Source: Nocardioides ferulae (GTDB lineage: Bacteria; Actinomycetota; Actinomycetes; Propionibacteriales; Nocardioidaceae). From it: a stretch of 64,000 nucleotides of DNA. The stretch is from contig NZ_QZVR01000001.1 in assembly GCF_003660455.1 (NCBI RefSeq), positions 310,001-374,000 on the forward strand. The letters run 5' to 3'. Both the position numbers and the translations under genes were made by a program. The notes below the pieces were generated by a model, which worked only from the letters and a program-made list of their open reading frames with translations, was not told where the DNA came from and searched no databases. Below, one piece after another: positions 1 to 8,602 of this stretch. How positions within the stretch are numbered: the stretch's first letter is position 1; the number at the start of each line of letters is the position of its first letter.

Positions 1-338
1 TCCCGCACCTGCTGGTGCCGGCGCTGCGCGAGGCCCTGGTGCGGACCGAGGGCCGGGTGGCGGTGGTGATGAACCTGGCCGAGCAGGCCGGCGAGACCGG
101 TGGCTTCAGCCCGGCCGACCATCTCGCGGTGCTCGCCGAGCACGCACCCGACCTGGAGGTCGACACGGTGTTGGTCGACGCCGGCTGCCCCGCCGACGAG
201 CTCGCCGACCTCGACTACGTCGCCAAGGCGGTCGGAGCCCGGGTGATGGTCGCCGACGTGCGCGACGCGGACGGCTCGCCCCGCCACGACCCGGCGAAGC
301 TGGCCGCGGCGTACTCCGAGATCATGGGCGGGCAGTGA
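1..338 (+). CDS. yvcK: YvcK/CofD-like gluconeogenesis factor, 3' end only
   Basis: This is the C-terminal part (about 112 codons) of a gene that begins before the window; the frame is open from base 3 to the stop at 336-338. Seen: a CofD/YvcK-like stretch with VVMNLAEQAGETGGFSP, then a helical tail. YvcK proteins bind UDP-sugars and are needed for growth on gluconeogenic carbon sources and for normal cell wall synthesis. The order yvcK-whiA is highly conserved in Gram-positive bacteria (usually rapZ-yvcK-whiA), and whiA follows after 74 bases, which supports the call. The N-terminal Rossmann part cannot be judged. Confidence 0.85.
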   Translation, partial: PHLLVPALREALVRTEGRVAVVMNLAEQAGETGGFSPADHLAVLAEHAPDLEVDTVLVDAGCPADELADLDYVAKAVGARVMVADVRDADGSPRHDPAKLAAAYSEIMGGQ

Positions 339-412
339 GCGGCCGCAGCCCCGATGGCGTCGGCTCCCGAGGGCCCTCCTGGCGCGATTGACTCGCGTGC
401 GAGGATTCCCGC

Positions 413-1399
413 ATGGCGATGACGGCACAGGTGAAGGCGGAGCTCGCCAGCACCCAGATCACCAAGACCTGCTGCCGCAAGGCCGAGGTGGCGTCGATGC
501 TGCGGTTCGCCGGCGGGCTGCACCTGGTCGGCGGTCGGGTCGTGGTCGAGGCCGAGCTCGACACCGGCGCTGCGGCCCGGCGTCTGCGCAAGGACATCGC
601 CGAGGTCTACGGCCACCAGTCCGACGTGGTGATGGTGCAGGGCAACGGCATCCGCAAGGGCAGCCGCTACCTGGTCCGCATCGCCCGCGACGGCGAGGCA
701 CTGGCCCGCCAGACCGGCCTGCTCGACCAGCGAGGCCGGCCGGTCCGGGGCCTGCCGCCCGCGGTCGTCACCGGTGGTGGCTGCGACGCCGTCGCGGCCT
801 GGCGCGGCGCCTTCCTGGCCCACGGGTCGCTCACCGAGCCCGGGCGTTCGTCCTCGCTCGAGGTCACCTGCCCCGGACCGGAGGCCGCCCTGGCGCTGGT
901 CGGGGTCGCCCGCCGGCTCGGCATCGCCTCCAAGGCGCGCGAGGTGCGCGGCGTCGACCGGGTCGTGATCCGCGACGGCGACGCCATCGGCCAGCTGCTC
1001 ACGCGGCTCGGCGCCCACGAGTCGCTGATGGCCTGGGAGGAGCGGCGGATGCGTCGCGAGGTGCGCGCCACCGCCAACCGGCTGGCCAACTTCGACGACG
1101 CGAACCTGCGCCGCTCGGCGCGGGCCGCCGTCGCGGCCGGTGCGCGCGTCGACCGGGCCATGGAGATCCTCGGCGACGAGGTGCCCGACCATCTGCGCAT
1201 GGCCGGGCAGCTCCGGCTCGAGCACAAGCAGGCCTCACTGGAGGAGCTCGGCCAGCTCCACGAGCCGGTGCTCACCAAGGACGCCATCGCCGGCCGCATC
1301 CGGCGCCTGCTGGCGATGGCCGACAAGCGGGCCGAGGAGCTCGGCATCCCCGACACCGAGGCCTCGCTGACCGCGGAGATGCTCGCCGACGAGGCGTAG
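413..1399 (+). CDS. whiA: DNA-binding regulator WhiA
   Basis: WhiA homologue of 328 residues, full length for the family. The N-terminal half is a degenerate LAGLIDADG homing-endonuclease fold, beginning with the conserved [19 protein letters not shown] near residue 19. The C-terminal third (about 225-315) is the helix-turn-helix domain, with the typical [17 protein letters not shown] entry. In Streptomyces WhiA works with WhiB to switch on division and sporulation genes; in non-sporulating relatives it is linked to division and chromosome segregation. The start ATGGCGATGACG gives MAMTAQVK, as in Streptomyces WhiA. It follows yvcK by 74 bases and is followed by a hairpin that probably ends the transcript. 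Confidence 0.95.
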   Translation: MAMTAQVKAELASTQITKTCCRKAEVASMLRFAGGLHLVGGRVVVEAELDTGAAARRLRKDIAEVYGHQSDVVMVQGNGIRKGSRYLVRIARDGEALARQTGLLDQRGRPVRGLPPAVVTGGGCDAVAAWRGAFLAHGSLTEPGRSSSLEVTCPGPEAALALVGVARRLGIASKAREVRGVDRVVIRDGDAIGQLLTRLGAHESLMAWEERRMRREVRATANRLANFDDANLRRSARAAVAAGARVDRAMEILGDEVPDHLRMAGQLRLEHKQASLEELGQLHEPVLTKDAIAGRIRRLLAMADKRAEELGIPDTEASLTAEMLADEA

Positions 1400-1440
1400 G
1401 CAGCGCAGCCCCCCCGCGGGCGGCTCCGCGTGGCGGCACT

Positions 1441-1462
1441 AGGTCCCCTCTGTGCGGGACCT
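1441..1462 (+). terminator. hairpin after whiA
   Basis: AGGTCCC and GGGACCT form a 7-bp perfect stem with an 8-base loop, 41 bases after the whiA stop and before the candidate gap promoter. No T-run follows, as is common in high-GC actinobacteria. The role is inferred from position. Confidence 0.45.
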
Positions 1463-1497
1463 CCGACCCCTACTGCCCGGTATCGCTCCCGGCGAGG

Positions 1498-1525
1498 TTG
1501 GGTGCGGGCGCAGGACCGATAGGGT
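1498..1525 (+). promoter_or_regulatory. candidate gap promoter
   Basis: TTGGGT (1498-1503) and TAGGGT (1520-1525) are separated by 16 bases. The second hexamer fits the actinobacterial TANNNT -10. Predicted transcription start is near 1532, giving a leader of about 70 bases before the GTG of gap. Confidence 0.4.
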
Positions 1526-1534
1526 CGACGGTGA

Positions 1535-2599
<1,065 letters not shown>

Positions 2600-2603
2600 C
2601 CCG

Positions 2604-3806
2604 ATGACGAACACGATCGACGACCTGGGCGACCTGCGCGGCAAGCGCGTCCTCGTCCGGTCCGACCTCAACGTCCCGCTCGACGGCGACCGGATCACCG
2701 ACGACGGGCGCATCCGGGCCAGCCTGCCGACCCTGCGCAAGCTGGTCGACGCGGGCGCCCGGGTCGTCGTCGTGGCCCACCTGGGCCGTCCCAAGGGCAG
2801 CCCGGATCCGAAGTACTCCCTCGCACCGGTCGCCGCGCGGCTCGGTGAGCTGCTCGGCGCGGACGTCTCGTTCGCGGCCGACACGGTGGGCGAGAGCGCT
2901 CGCAGCACCGTCGACGGCCTGGCCGACGGTCAGGTGGCGGTGCTCGAGAACGTCCGGTTCAACGCCGGCGAGACCAGCAAGGACGAGGCCGAGCGCGGTG
3001 CCTTCGCCGAGCAGCTCGCCGCCCTCGCCGACGTCTTCGTCTCCGACGGCTTCGGCGTGGTGCACCGCAAGCAGGCCAGCGTGTATGACGTCGCGCAGCG
3101 GCTGCCGCACGCCATGGGCGGACTCGTGGCCGCCGAGGTCGAGGTGCTCAAGCGCCTCACCGTGGACCCCGAGCGTCCCTATGTGGTCGTGCTCGGCGGC
3201 TCCAAGGTCTCCGACAAGCTCGGCGTGATCGACAACCTGCTCGGCAAGGCCGACAAGCTGCTGATCGGCGGTGGCATGGTCTTCACCTTCCTGGCGGCCC
3301 AGGGTCACGAGGTCGGCAAGAGCCTGCTCGAGGAGGACCAGCTCGAGACCTGCCGGTCCTACCTGGCGCGCGCCGAGGAGTCCGGCGTCTCGATCGTGCT
3401 GCCCACCGACATCGTGGTCGACACCGCGTTCCCCTCGGGTGAGCGGGAGCCTCAGCCGCGGGTCGTGCCGGCAGCCGAGATCCCGGCCGACAGCCTGGGC
3501 CTCGACATCGGGCCAGAGTCGGGCGCTGCTTTCGCCGCGGCGCTGGCCGACGCTCGCACGGTCTTCTGGAACGGCCCCATGGGCGTGTTCGAGGTCGAGG
3601 CGTTCGCCGACGGCACCCGCGCCGTCGCCGAGGCCCTGACCAAGGCCCCCGGGCTGACCGTGGTCGGCGGCGGAGACTCCGCCGCCGCGGTCCGCAAGCT
3701 CGGCTTCGACGAGTCGGCGTTCGGCCACATCTCGACCGGTGGTGGCGCGAGCCTCGAATACCTCGAGGGCAAGCAGCTTCCGGGCATCACGATCCTGGAC
3801 GACTGA
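2604..3806 (+). CDS. pgk: phosphoglycerate kinase
   Basis: Complete 400-residue Pgk, transferring phosphate from 1,3-bisphosphoglycerate to ADP. Seen: the 3-phosphoglycerate-binding [10 protein letters not shown] near residue 19, the hinge-region [17 protein letters not shown], and the nucleotide-binding [13 protein letters not shown] near the C-terminus. It starts with ATG four bases after the gap stop, so it is almost certainly translated from the same mRNA. A 175-base gap with two strong hairpins separates it from tpiA. Confidence 0.97.
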   Translation: MTNTIDDLGDLRGKRVLVRSDLNVPLDGDRITDDGRIRASLPTLRKLVDAGARVVVVAHLGRPKGSPDPKYSLAPVAARLGELLGADVSFAADTVGESARSTVDGLADGQVAVLENVRFNAGETSKDEAERGAFAEQLAALADVFVSDGFGVVHRKQASVYDVAQRLPHAMGGLVAAEVEVLKRLTVDPERPYVVVLGGSKVSDKLGVIDNLLGKADKLLIGGGMVFTFLAAQGHEVGKSLLEEDQLETCRSYLARAEESGVSIVLPTDIVVDTAFPSGEREPQPRVVPAAEIPADSLGLDIGPESGAAFAAALADARTVFWNGPMGVFEVEAFADGTRAVAEALTKAPGLTVVGGGDSAAAVRKLGFDESAFGHISTGGGASLEYLEGKQLPGITILDD

Positions 3807-3842
3807 CCCTGCGCGCGGGCTTCGTCCCGTGCGCTGCGCCAT

Positions 3843-3893
3843 CCGCGGCGGGCCCCGCCCGCCGCGGGTGGCCGGTCGGGGCCGTCGGCCCCG
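3843..3893 (+). other. two GC-rich hairpins between pgk and tpiA
   Basis: CCGCGGCGGG/CCCGCCGCGG (3843-3867) is a 10-bp perfect stem with a 5-base loop. CGGGGCC/GGCCCCG (3877-3893) is a 7-bp stem with a 3-base loop. They may terminate, attenuate or stabilise the gap-pgk message; no T-run is present. The tpiA frame is open through this stretch, but the TPI family starts downstream. Confidence 0.45.
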
Positions 3894-3981
3894 GCACCAC
3901 AGCACCGAACCGCCACGGGGCACCGCCGCCGTGGACCCCAGACCGGGGCAACCCCCCGGACCTCGACGCGAAGGAAGTGCC

Positions 3982-4776
3982 ATGGTCAACGCGCGCACGC
4001 CGCTGATGGCGGGCAACTGGAAGATGAACCTGAACCACCAGGAAGCCGTGGTGCTGGTCCAGAAGCTCGCCTGGACCCTCTCGGACAAGCGGCACGACTA
4101 CGCCAAGGCCGAGGTCGTCGTCGTCCCGCCGTTCACCGACCTCCGCTCGGTGCAGAGCCTGGTCGACGGTGACCGGCTCTCGATCAAGTACGCCGCGCAG
4201 GACGTCTCCCAGCACGACGGCGGCGCCTACACCGGTGAGATCTCGGCCGAGATGCTCAGCAAGCTCGGCTGCTCCTACGTGGTCGTCGGTCACTCCGAGC
4301 GGCGCGAGTACCACGCCGAGAGCGACGAGCTGGTCAACGCCAAGGCGCACAAGGCACTGGCTGCCGGCATGACGCCGATCGTCTGTGTCGGCGAGGGCCT
4401 CGAGGTGCGCAAGGCGGGGGAGCACGTGCCCTACACCCTCGCGCAGGTCGACGGCTCGCTGGCCGGCTTCACCGCCGAGCAGGTGGCCGAGCTCGTGGTC
4501 GCCTACGAGCCGGTCTGGGCGATCGGCACCGGAGAGGTGGCCACGCCCGAGGACGCCCAGGAGGTGTGCGCGGCGATCCGGACCCGCATCCGCGAGGTGC
4601 ACGGCGACGCCGCCGCCGACGGCGTACGCGTTCTCTACGGCGGCTCGGTGAAGGCCTCCAACGTCGCCGGCATCATGGCCAAGGACGACGTCGACGGCGC
4701 GCTCGTGGGCGGCGCCAGCCTGCAGGCCGAGGAGTTCGGCGGGATCTGCCGGTTCTACGACATGCCGGTGCTGTGA
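3982..4776 (+). CDS. tpiA: triosephosphate isomerase
   Basis: TIM-barrel enzyme of 264 residues interconverting dihydroxyacetone phosphate and glyceraldehyde 3-phosphate. Seen: substrate-binding Lys14 in [10 protein letters not shown], electrophile His104 in VVGHSERR, catalytic Glu176 in [11 protein letters not shown], and the phosphate-binding [10 protein letters not shown] and VGGASL loops. The frame is open far upstream into pgk, but this ATG was chosen because the family begins about seven residues before AGNWK and GAAGGAAG lies just upstream. It completes the gap-pgk-tpiA set and is followed closely by secG. Confidence 0.96.
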   Translation: MVNARTPLMAGNWKMNLNHQEAVVLVQKLAWTLSDKRHDYAKAEVVVVPPFTDLRSVQSLVDGDRLSIKYAAQDVSQHDGGAYTGEISAEMLSKLGCSYVVVGHSERREYHAESDELVNAKAHKALAAGMTPIVCVGEGLEVRKAGEHVPYTLAQVDGSLAGFTAEQVAELVVAYEPVWAIGTGEVATPEDAQEVCAAIRTRIREVHGDAAADGVRVLYGGSVKASNVAGIMAKDDVDGALVGGASLQAEEFGGICRFYDMPVL

Positions 4777-4792
4777 CCGGCCGGTTGTGACG

Positions 4793-4798
4793 TAGGCT
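4793..4798 (+). promoter_or_regulatory. -10-like TAGGCT before secG
   Basis: TAGGCT ends 8 bases before the secG GTG, so a transcript from here would have almost no leader. No convincing -35 is visible (CTGTGA at 4771 is the best candidate). Confidence 0.4.
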
Positions 4799-4806
4799 CA
4801 TCCCTC

Positions 4807-5043
4807 GTGGAAACCCTGATCACGATCCTGTTGATGGCCTCGAGCGCCATCATGATTCTGCTCGTGCTCCTGCACAAGGGGCGTGGCGGTGGCCTCTCCG
4901 ACATGTTCGGCGGTGGCGTCTCCAGCTCGCTCGGCGGCTCCTCGGTGGCCGAGCGCAACCTGGACCGGCTCACGGTCGGCATCGGGGTCATCTGGTTCGC
5001 CTGCGTCATCGCCATGGGCCTGCTGCTGGCCTACCAGAACTGA
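4807..5043 (+). CDS. secG: protein translocase subunit SecG
   Basis: Small membrane protein of 78 residues, the accessory subunit of the SecYEG translocon. Seen: two hydrophobic segments (about 4-22 and 55-74) joined by a glycine/serine-rich cytoplasmic loop with LLHKGRGGGLSDMFGG, the family signature. GTG start with no good ribosome-binding site; see the -10-like element just upstream. The position between tpiA and rbpA is typical of actinobacteria. Confidence 0.95.
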   Translation: METLITILLMASSAIMILLVLLHKGRGGGLSDMFGGGVSSSLGGSSVAERNLDRLTVGIGVIWFACVIAMGLLLAYQN

Positions 5044-5058
5044 GGAAGGACACCGCAC

Positions 5059-5418
5059 GTGGCTGGTGGAGGAAACGCAATCCGGGGGAGCCGGGTCGGT
5101 GCCGGTCCGATGGGCGAGGCCGAGCGTGGTGAGGCGGCGCCCCGTCAGCCGGTGACCTACTTCTGCGCGAACGAGCACCGCTCGGTGGTGACGTTCTCGA
5201 TCGAGGCCCAGGCCCCCGAGGCCTGGGACTGCCCCAAGTGCGGCCTCCCGGCGAGCCTCGACTCCGAGAACCCGCCCCCGGCACCGAAGATCGAGCCCTA
5301 CAAGACCCACCTGGCCTATGTGAAGGAGCGCCGCTCCGACCAGGAGGCCGCCGACATCCTCGACGAGGCCGTCCGCCTGCTCCGCAGCCGCCGCAAGTCC
5401 GGCGAGATCATCTTCTGA
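5059..5418 (+). CDS. rbpA: RNA polymerase-binding protein RbpA
   Basis: Actinobacteria-specific transcription factor of 119 residues that binds the principal sigma factor and core RNA polymerase and stabilises the open promoter complex. Seen: a basic, disordered N-terminus, a zinc-binding-type core with Cys36, His40, Cys58 and Cys61 (WDCPKCGLPA), and the sigma-interaction region ending RRKSGEIIF. GTG start preceded by GAGGAAGGA at 5042-5050. It is the last gene before the repeat-rich cassette. Confidence 0.96.
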   Translation: MAGGGNAIRGSRVGAGPMGEAERGEAAPRQPVTYFCANEHRSVVTFSIEAQAPEAWDCPKCGLPASLDSENPPPAPKIEPYKTHLAYVKERRSDQEAADILDEAVRLLRSRRKSGEIIF

Positions 5419-5440
5419 TCCGCCGCTGATCGTCACCACG

Positions 5441-5589
5441 CTGACCTGCCATTCGTGGTGGGTCAGCGGACGGTGACCTGTCATTCGTGGTGGATGTCCG
5501 GGCGCTGACCTGCCATTCGTGGTGGATGTCCGGGCGCTGACCCGTCGCTCGTGGTGGTCGTCCGGGCGCTGACCCGTCGCTCGTGGTGG
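5441..5589 (+). repeat. 32-bp-period repeat array, 5 units, forward
   Basis: Five units whose TGACC occurs at 5442, 5474, 5506, 5538 and 5570, exactly 32 bases apart. The core is about 21 bases, CTGACCYGYCRYTCGTGG plus TGG, and contains the near-palindrome CCAYTCGTGG. The remaining 11 bases (mostly ATGTCCGGGCG here) are nearly constant within this array but differ from the other arrays. The array lies between rbpA and the AbiEi-like gene. Confidence 0.9.
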
Positions 5590-5626
5590 TCAGGACGCGC
5601 GCCTGTGGATAGCCGGTGGTGAGATC

Positions 5627-5652
5627 GCCCTCGACGGTGCACCGTCGAGGGC
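5627..5652 (+). promoter_or_regulatory. 26-bp perfect palindrome touching the start codon at 5653
   Basis: GCCCTCGACGGTG (5627-5639) is followed directly by its exact reverse complement CACCGTCGAGGGC (5640-5652), and the ATG of the AbiEi-like gene comes next. A dimeric repressor bound here would block transcription or translation start. Known AbiEi antitoxins bind inverted repeats in their own promoter, so autoregulation is a reasonable inference. A cruciform or mRNA hairpin is the alternative. Confidence 0.6.
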
Positions 5653-6624
5653 ATGTCCACGTGGCTCCCCGCCGACTCCCGGCTCCTCGACTCCACCTGT
5701 CCGCTGCCCCTCGACCACCCATTCACGCCGCGCCAGGCTGAGGTGTGGGGAGTCAGCCGGGCCACTCTTCGCACGCTTGTGCAGCGCGGGCTGGTGCGCC
5801 GTGTTGTCCGAGGCGTGTACGCCGTGCTGCAGGCGCCCGGTGACCTCGAGTTCCGGGCCCGGGCTCTCCACCTCGTCGTCGCCCCGGACTCGGTGGTGAC
5901 CAGCCGTTCCGCGGCGTGGCTGCACGGAGTCGACGTCCTTCCGCGCGACGCCCGGACGACGGTCGTCCCCGTCTCCGTGCATCGTCGACCGGGTCGCCGG
6001 GTTCGCCGTCCCGGCGTGGCGAGCGGTGAACGGATGCTGCTCCCCAGCGATGTCGTCGAGGTGCACGGACTGGCGGTGACCTCGCCGTTGCGGACGGCCT
6101 GTGATCTCGGCCGCGAGCTGTGGCGGTTCGACGCCCTCGCGGCGCTCGACCAGTTCCTGCGCCTCGGCGTCGACTCAGCTGAGCTCCTTGCCGAGGTCGG
6201 GCGGTTCAAGGGCTACCGCGGTGTCATCCAATTGCGGACTCTCGCGCCGCTGGCCGATCCCCGGGCCGAGTCACAACCGGAGTCGGCGCTGCGACTGCAT
6301 TGGATGGACGCCGACCTGCCGAGCCCGGTCCCTCAGCACTGGGTGTGCGACGACGTGGGCAACCCCGTCTATCGGATCGACATCGCGGCTCCGGAAGTTC
6401 GCTATGGCGCCGAGTACTACGGCGCGGCGCACCATGACGGGGAGGCGGCCAGGGCGCGGGACAGGGAGCGGTTGGCCTGGCTCGAGGCGCGAGGATGGGT
6501 GATAGACGTGTTCAAGTCCCGCGACGTGTACGGCGCGGAGGGACGGGCGCGACCTCGGCTGCGGGAGGGATGGCTGCGAGCCCGCGGCGCGCTCGAGGCT
6601 GGTACGACGTACCCCGCCGCCTGA
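5653..6624 (+). CDS. orphan AbiEi-type protein with DUF559/PD-(D/E)XK-like C-terminus
   Basis: Protein of 323 residues. Residues about 25-60 look like the AbiEi-type winged helix-turn-helix (FTPRQAEVWGVSRATLRTLV then RGVYAV). About 70-150 resemble the AbiEi middle domain (SRSAAWLHGVD, TSPLRTACDLGR). The last third resembles the DUF559/Vsr-like nuclease fold: Glu210 in QPESAL, Asp243 in YRIDIAAPE, Glu254 in GAEYYGAAHH, and a final GWVIDVF strand. Similar orphans are common in Nocardioides-like genomes. No AbiEii-type nucleotidyltransferase lies beside it, so a classical type IV toxin-antitoxin pair is not supported. Repeat arrays in opposite orientation flank it and a perfect palindrome abuts the ATG. 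Nuclease activity is inferred, not shown. Confidence 0.7.
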   Translation: MSTWLPADSRLLDSTCPLPLDHPFTPRQAEVWGVSRATLRTLVQRGLVRRVVRGVYAVLQAPGDLEFRARALHLVVAPDSVVTSRSAAWLHGVDVLPRDARTTVVPVSVHRRPGRRVRRPGVASGERMLLPSDVVEVHGLAVTSPLRTACDLGRELWRFDALAALDQFLRLGVDSAELLAEVGRFKGYRGVIQLRTLAPLADPRAESQPESALRLHWMDADLPSPVPQHWVCDDVGNPVYRIDIAAPEVRYGAEYYGAAHHDGEAARARDRERLAWLEARGWVIDVFKSRDVYGAEGRARPRLREGWLRARGALEAGTTYPAA

Positions 6625-6640
6625 GCGTCGACCGAGCCAC

Positions 6641-6757
6641 CGACCACGAGCGGCGGGTCAGCGCGCACCCACCGACCACGAGTGGCGGGTCAGCGCGCAC
6701 CCACCGACCACGAGTGGCGGGTCAGCGCGCACCCATCGACCACGAGTGGCAGGTCAG
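6641..6757 (-). repeat. 32-bp-period repeat array, 4 units, inverted
   Basis: Four units with GGTCA at 6656, 6688, 6720 and 6752, exactly 32 bases apart. They are the reverse complement of the family at 5441-5589, with core CGACCACGAGTGGCGGGTCAG and spacer mostly CGCGCACCCAC. The array lies between the convergent ends of the AbiEi-like gene and pgl. Confidence 0.9.
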
Positions 6758-6769
6758 CGGGAAGACGGG

Positions 6770-7552
6770 TCAAAGGCGGGTAGCGGCGGCCCGGTCGAGG
6801 AACCAGAGGGTCTGCTCGCGGCCACGGACCCCGGCAGCGGGGATCTGGTGGAGGTCGGGGGCGGAGGGCGTGCCGGAGCCGGAGGGCCCGCCGGCGAGCG
6901 CGCGGGCCGCCGCGCCGGCCTTGCCCTCGCCGCTGACCAGGAACCACACCGAACGGGCCCGGTTCAGCGCCGGGAAGGTGAGCGTGACCCGCTCCGGCGG
7001 GGGTTTGGGCGACCCGGTGACGCCGACCGCGGCGCGGTCGGTCACGTCGAGCTCCGGGCGACCCGGGAAGAGCGAGGCCACGTGGCCGTCGGGGCCCACC
7101 CCGAGCAGCACCAGGTCGAAGTCGCCGCCCAGGTGTGCCTCGAGGTCCGCGGCGTACTGCTCGGCGGCCTCGTCGACGCTCCCCGCGGCGGCCGTCGACG
7201 GCGCCTCGTGCACGTGCGCCGCCGGCACCCCGAGCGGAGCGAGCATGGCCGCGTGGGCGTCCACGGCGTTGCGGTCGGTCGAATCGGGGGCGACGAACCG
7301 CTCGTCGCCCCACCAGAAGACCACCCGGGACCAGTCGACCCGGTCGTCGCCGGGGGCGTCGACGGCGCCGGAGTGCCGGGTCACCTCGCGGTGGAAGGCC
7401 TCGGCGATCGAGCCGCCGGTGAGCGCGACGTGCGGGGTGCGGCCGTCGGCCTGCAGTTCGACCAGGCGGGCCACGAACGCACCGGCGGCGGCCGAGGCCA
7501 GGTCGGCGGCGTCGTCGTGGACCTCCACGATCGGGGCGGGAAGGGTGCTCAC
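6770..7552 (-). CDS. pgl: 6-phosphogluconolactonase
   Basis: DevB-type lactonase of 260 residues that hydrolyses 6-phosphogluconolactone, step two of the oxidative pentose phosphate pathway. Seen: ALTGGSIAEAF (sugar-phosphate binding), VFWWGDERFV and LLGVGPDGHVASLFPG, all NagB/Pgl family signatures. The GTG start overlaps the opcA stop in GTGA, so translation is coupled. It is the last gene of tkt-tal-pgi-zwf-opcA-pgl, and its stop lies 13 bases beyond the inverted repeat array. Confidence 0.95.
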   Translation of the reverse strand: MSTLPAPIVEVHDDAADLASAAAGAFVARLVELQADGRTPHVALTGGSIAEAFHREVTRHSGAVDAPGDDRVDWSRVVFWWGDERFVAPDSTDRNAVDAHAAMLAPLGVPAAHVHEAPSTAAAGSVDEAAEQYAADLEAHLGGDFDLVLLGVGPDGHVASLFPGRPELDVTDRAAVGVTGSPKPPPERVTLTFPALNRARSVWFLVSGEGKAGAAARALAGGPSGSGTPSAPDLHQIPAAGVRGREQTLWFLDRAAATRL

Positions 7553-8562
7553 GAGCGTCCTCTCTTCGGCTTCGGGCCGGCCGCCTTCTTGGTGGGCCTC
7601 GTGGACCTCGTGGACCTCGTGGCCGGGGGCTTCGACGCGGGCGCCGTCTTGCCGCCGGGGACGCCGTGCTTGGCGACCCAGGCGGTGGTGGCGGCGTAGA
7701 CGTCGTCCTCGTCGAGGTGGCGCAGCTCCTCGGCCAGCAGCTCGGGCAGGTCCCGCCGCTTCAGCGCGGTCGGTCGATCGGGGTGGCCGGGGGAGGAGTA
7801 CGTCGCCAGCCGGCCGTCGGGCCGGCTGATCCGGATCGGGCCCTCCTTGCTCTCCAGCACGGCCTCGGTGATGCCGGGGCCCGACGAGCTGGAGCGGGTG
7901 ACCTCGACCTTCAGGCGGTCGGCCAGCCACGCGGCCAGCAGGTCGGCGCTCGGGCTGTACCGCTCGGCGGTGACCGACGCCGAGGTGACCGTGAGGTGGT
8001 GCTGGTCGAGCGCAGCGGCGAGCAGGGCCCGCCACGGTGTGGTGCGGGTCCAGGACAGGTCGGTGTCACCGCGGGTGTACGCCGAGCACTGGGCGTGGAC
8101 GGCCTTCGTGCGGCCGCGGGTCACGGTCGCGGTGTCGGTGATCCGGCGCTGGGCGAGCGCTCCGAGCGGGTCGTCGGCGGGACTCTCCGGCGGCGACCCC
8201 GCCCACCAGACGGCGACGGGCGAGTCGGGCAGCAGCAGCGGCAGCACGACCGACTCGGGGTGCTTGCTCACCTCGCCCTCGAGCCGGATCAGCGCGGTCT
8301 CACCCGACCAGCCGGAACCGGTGCCGACCCGGGCGTGCACCGCCGACCGGCCACGGGCCGGCCCGATCACGACCACGAGCACCCGGGCGGGGTGCTCGTG
8401 GGAGGCCTGCTGGGCGACCGCCATCGCCTTCTCGCACTCGTCTTCGGACGCGACGACGACGAGCGTCATCACCATGCCCATCGCCGGGCTGCCGGCGCGG
8501 GTGCGGGCGCGCACGAACTCCGCGGCGATCGCGGACGAGGTGGTGTCGGTCAGCTCGATCAT
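7549..8562 (-). CDS. opcA: glucose-6-phosphate dehydrogenase assembly protein OpcA
   Basis: Protein of 337 residues. OpcA is needed for assembly or activation of glucose-6-phosphate dehydrogenase in actinobacteria and cyanobacteria, and it sits next to zwf here as in most genomes. Seen: the N-terminal MIELTDTTSSAIAAEFVRAR, a central ARVLVVVIGP and LLLPDSPVAVWWAG region, and a basic, low-complexity C-terminal tail (Ser/Thr/Lys/Pro-rich, about 305-337). ATG with GGGGGAG six bases upstream decides the start. It overlaps pgl by four bases. Confidence 0.93.
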   Translation of the reverse strand: MIELTDTTSSAIAAEFVRARTRAGSPAMGMVMTLVVVASEDECEKAMAVAQQASHEHPARVLVVVIGPARGRSAVHARVGTGSGWSGETALIRLEGEVSKHPESVVLPLLLPDSPVAVWWAGSPPESPADDPLGALAQRRITDTATVTRGRTKAVHAQCSAYTRGDTDLSWTRTTPWRALLAAALDQHHLTVTSASVTAERYSPSADLLAAWLADRLKVEVTRSSSSGPGITEAVLESKEGPIRISRPDGRLATYSSPGHPDRPTALKRRDLPELLAEELRHLDEDDVYAATTAWVAKHGVPGGKTAPASKPPATRSTRSTRPTKKAAGPKPKRGRS

Positions 8563-8602
8563 CGGGCTCCCCCGGTGGGCTTGGTACGGCGTGCCGGCCG
8601 GT

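Noticed and set aside
3739..3981. Longer N-terminus for TpiA
   Set aside because: The open frame runs back into pgk, but the TPI family begins at [14 protein letters not shown] and the ribosome-binding site fits there.
5653..6624. Type IV AbiE toxin-antitoxin pair
   Set aside because: No AbiEii-like nucleotidyltransferase gene is adjacent.
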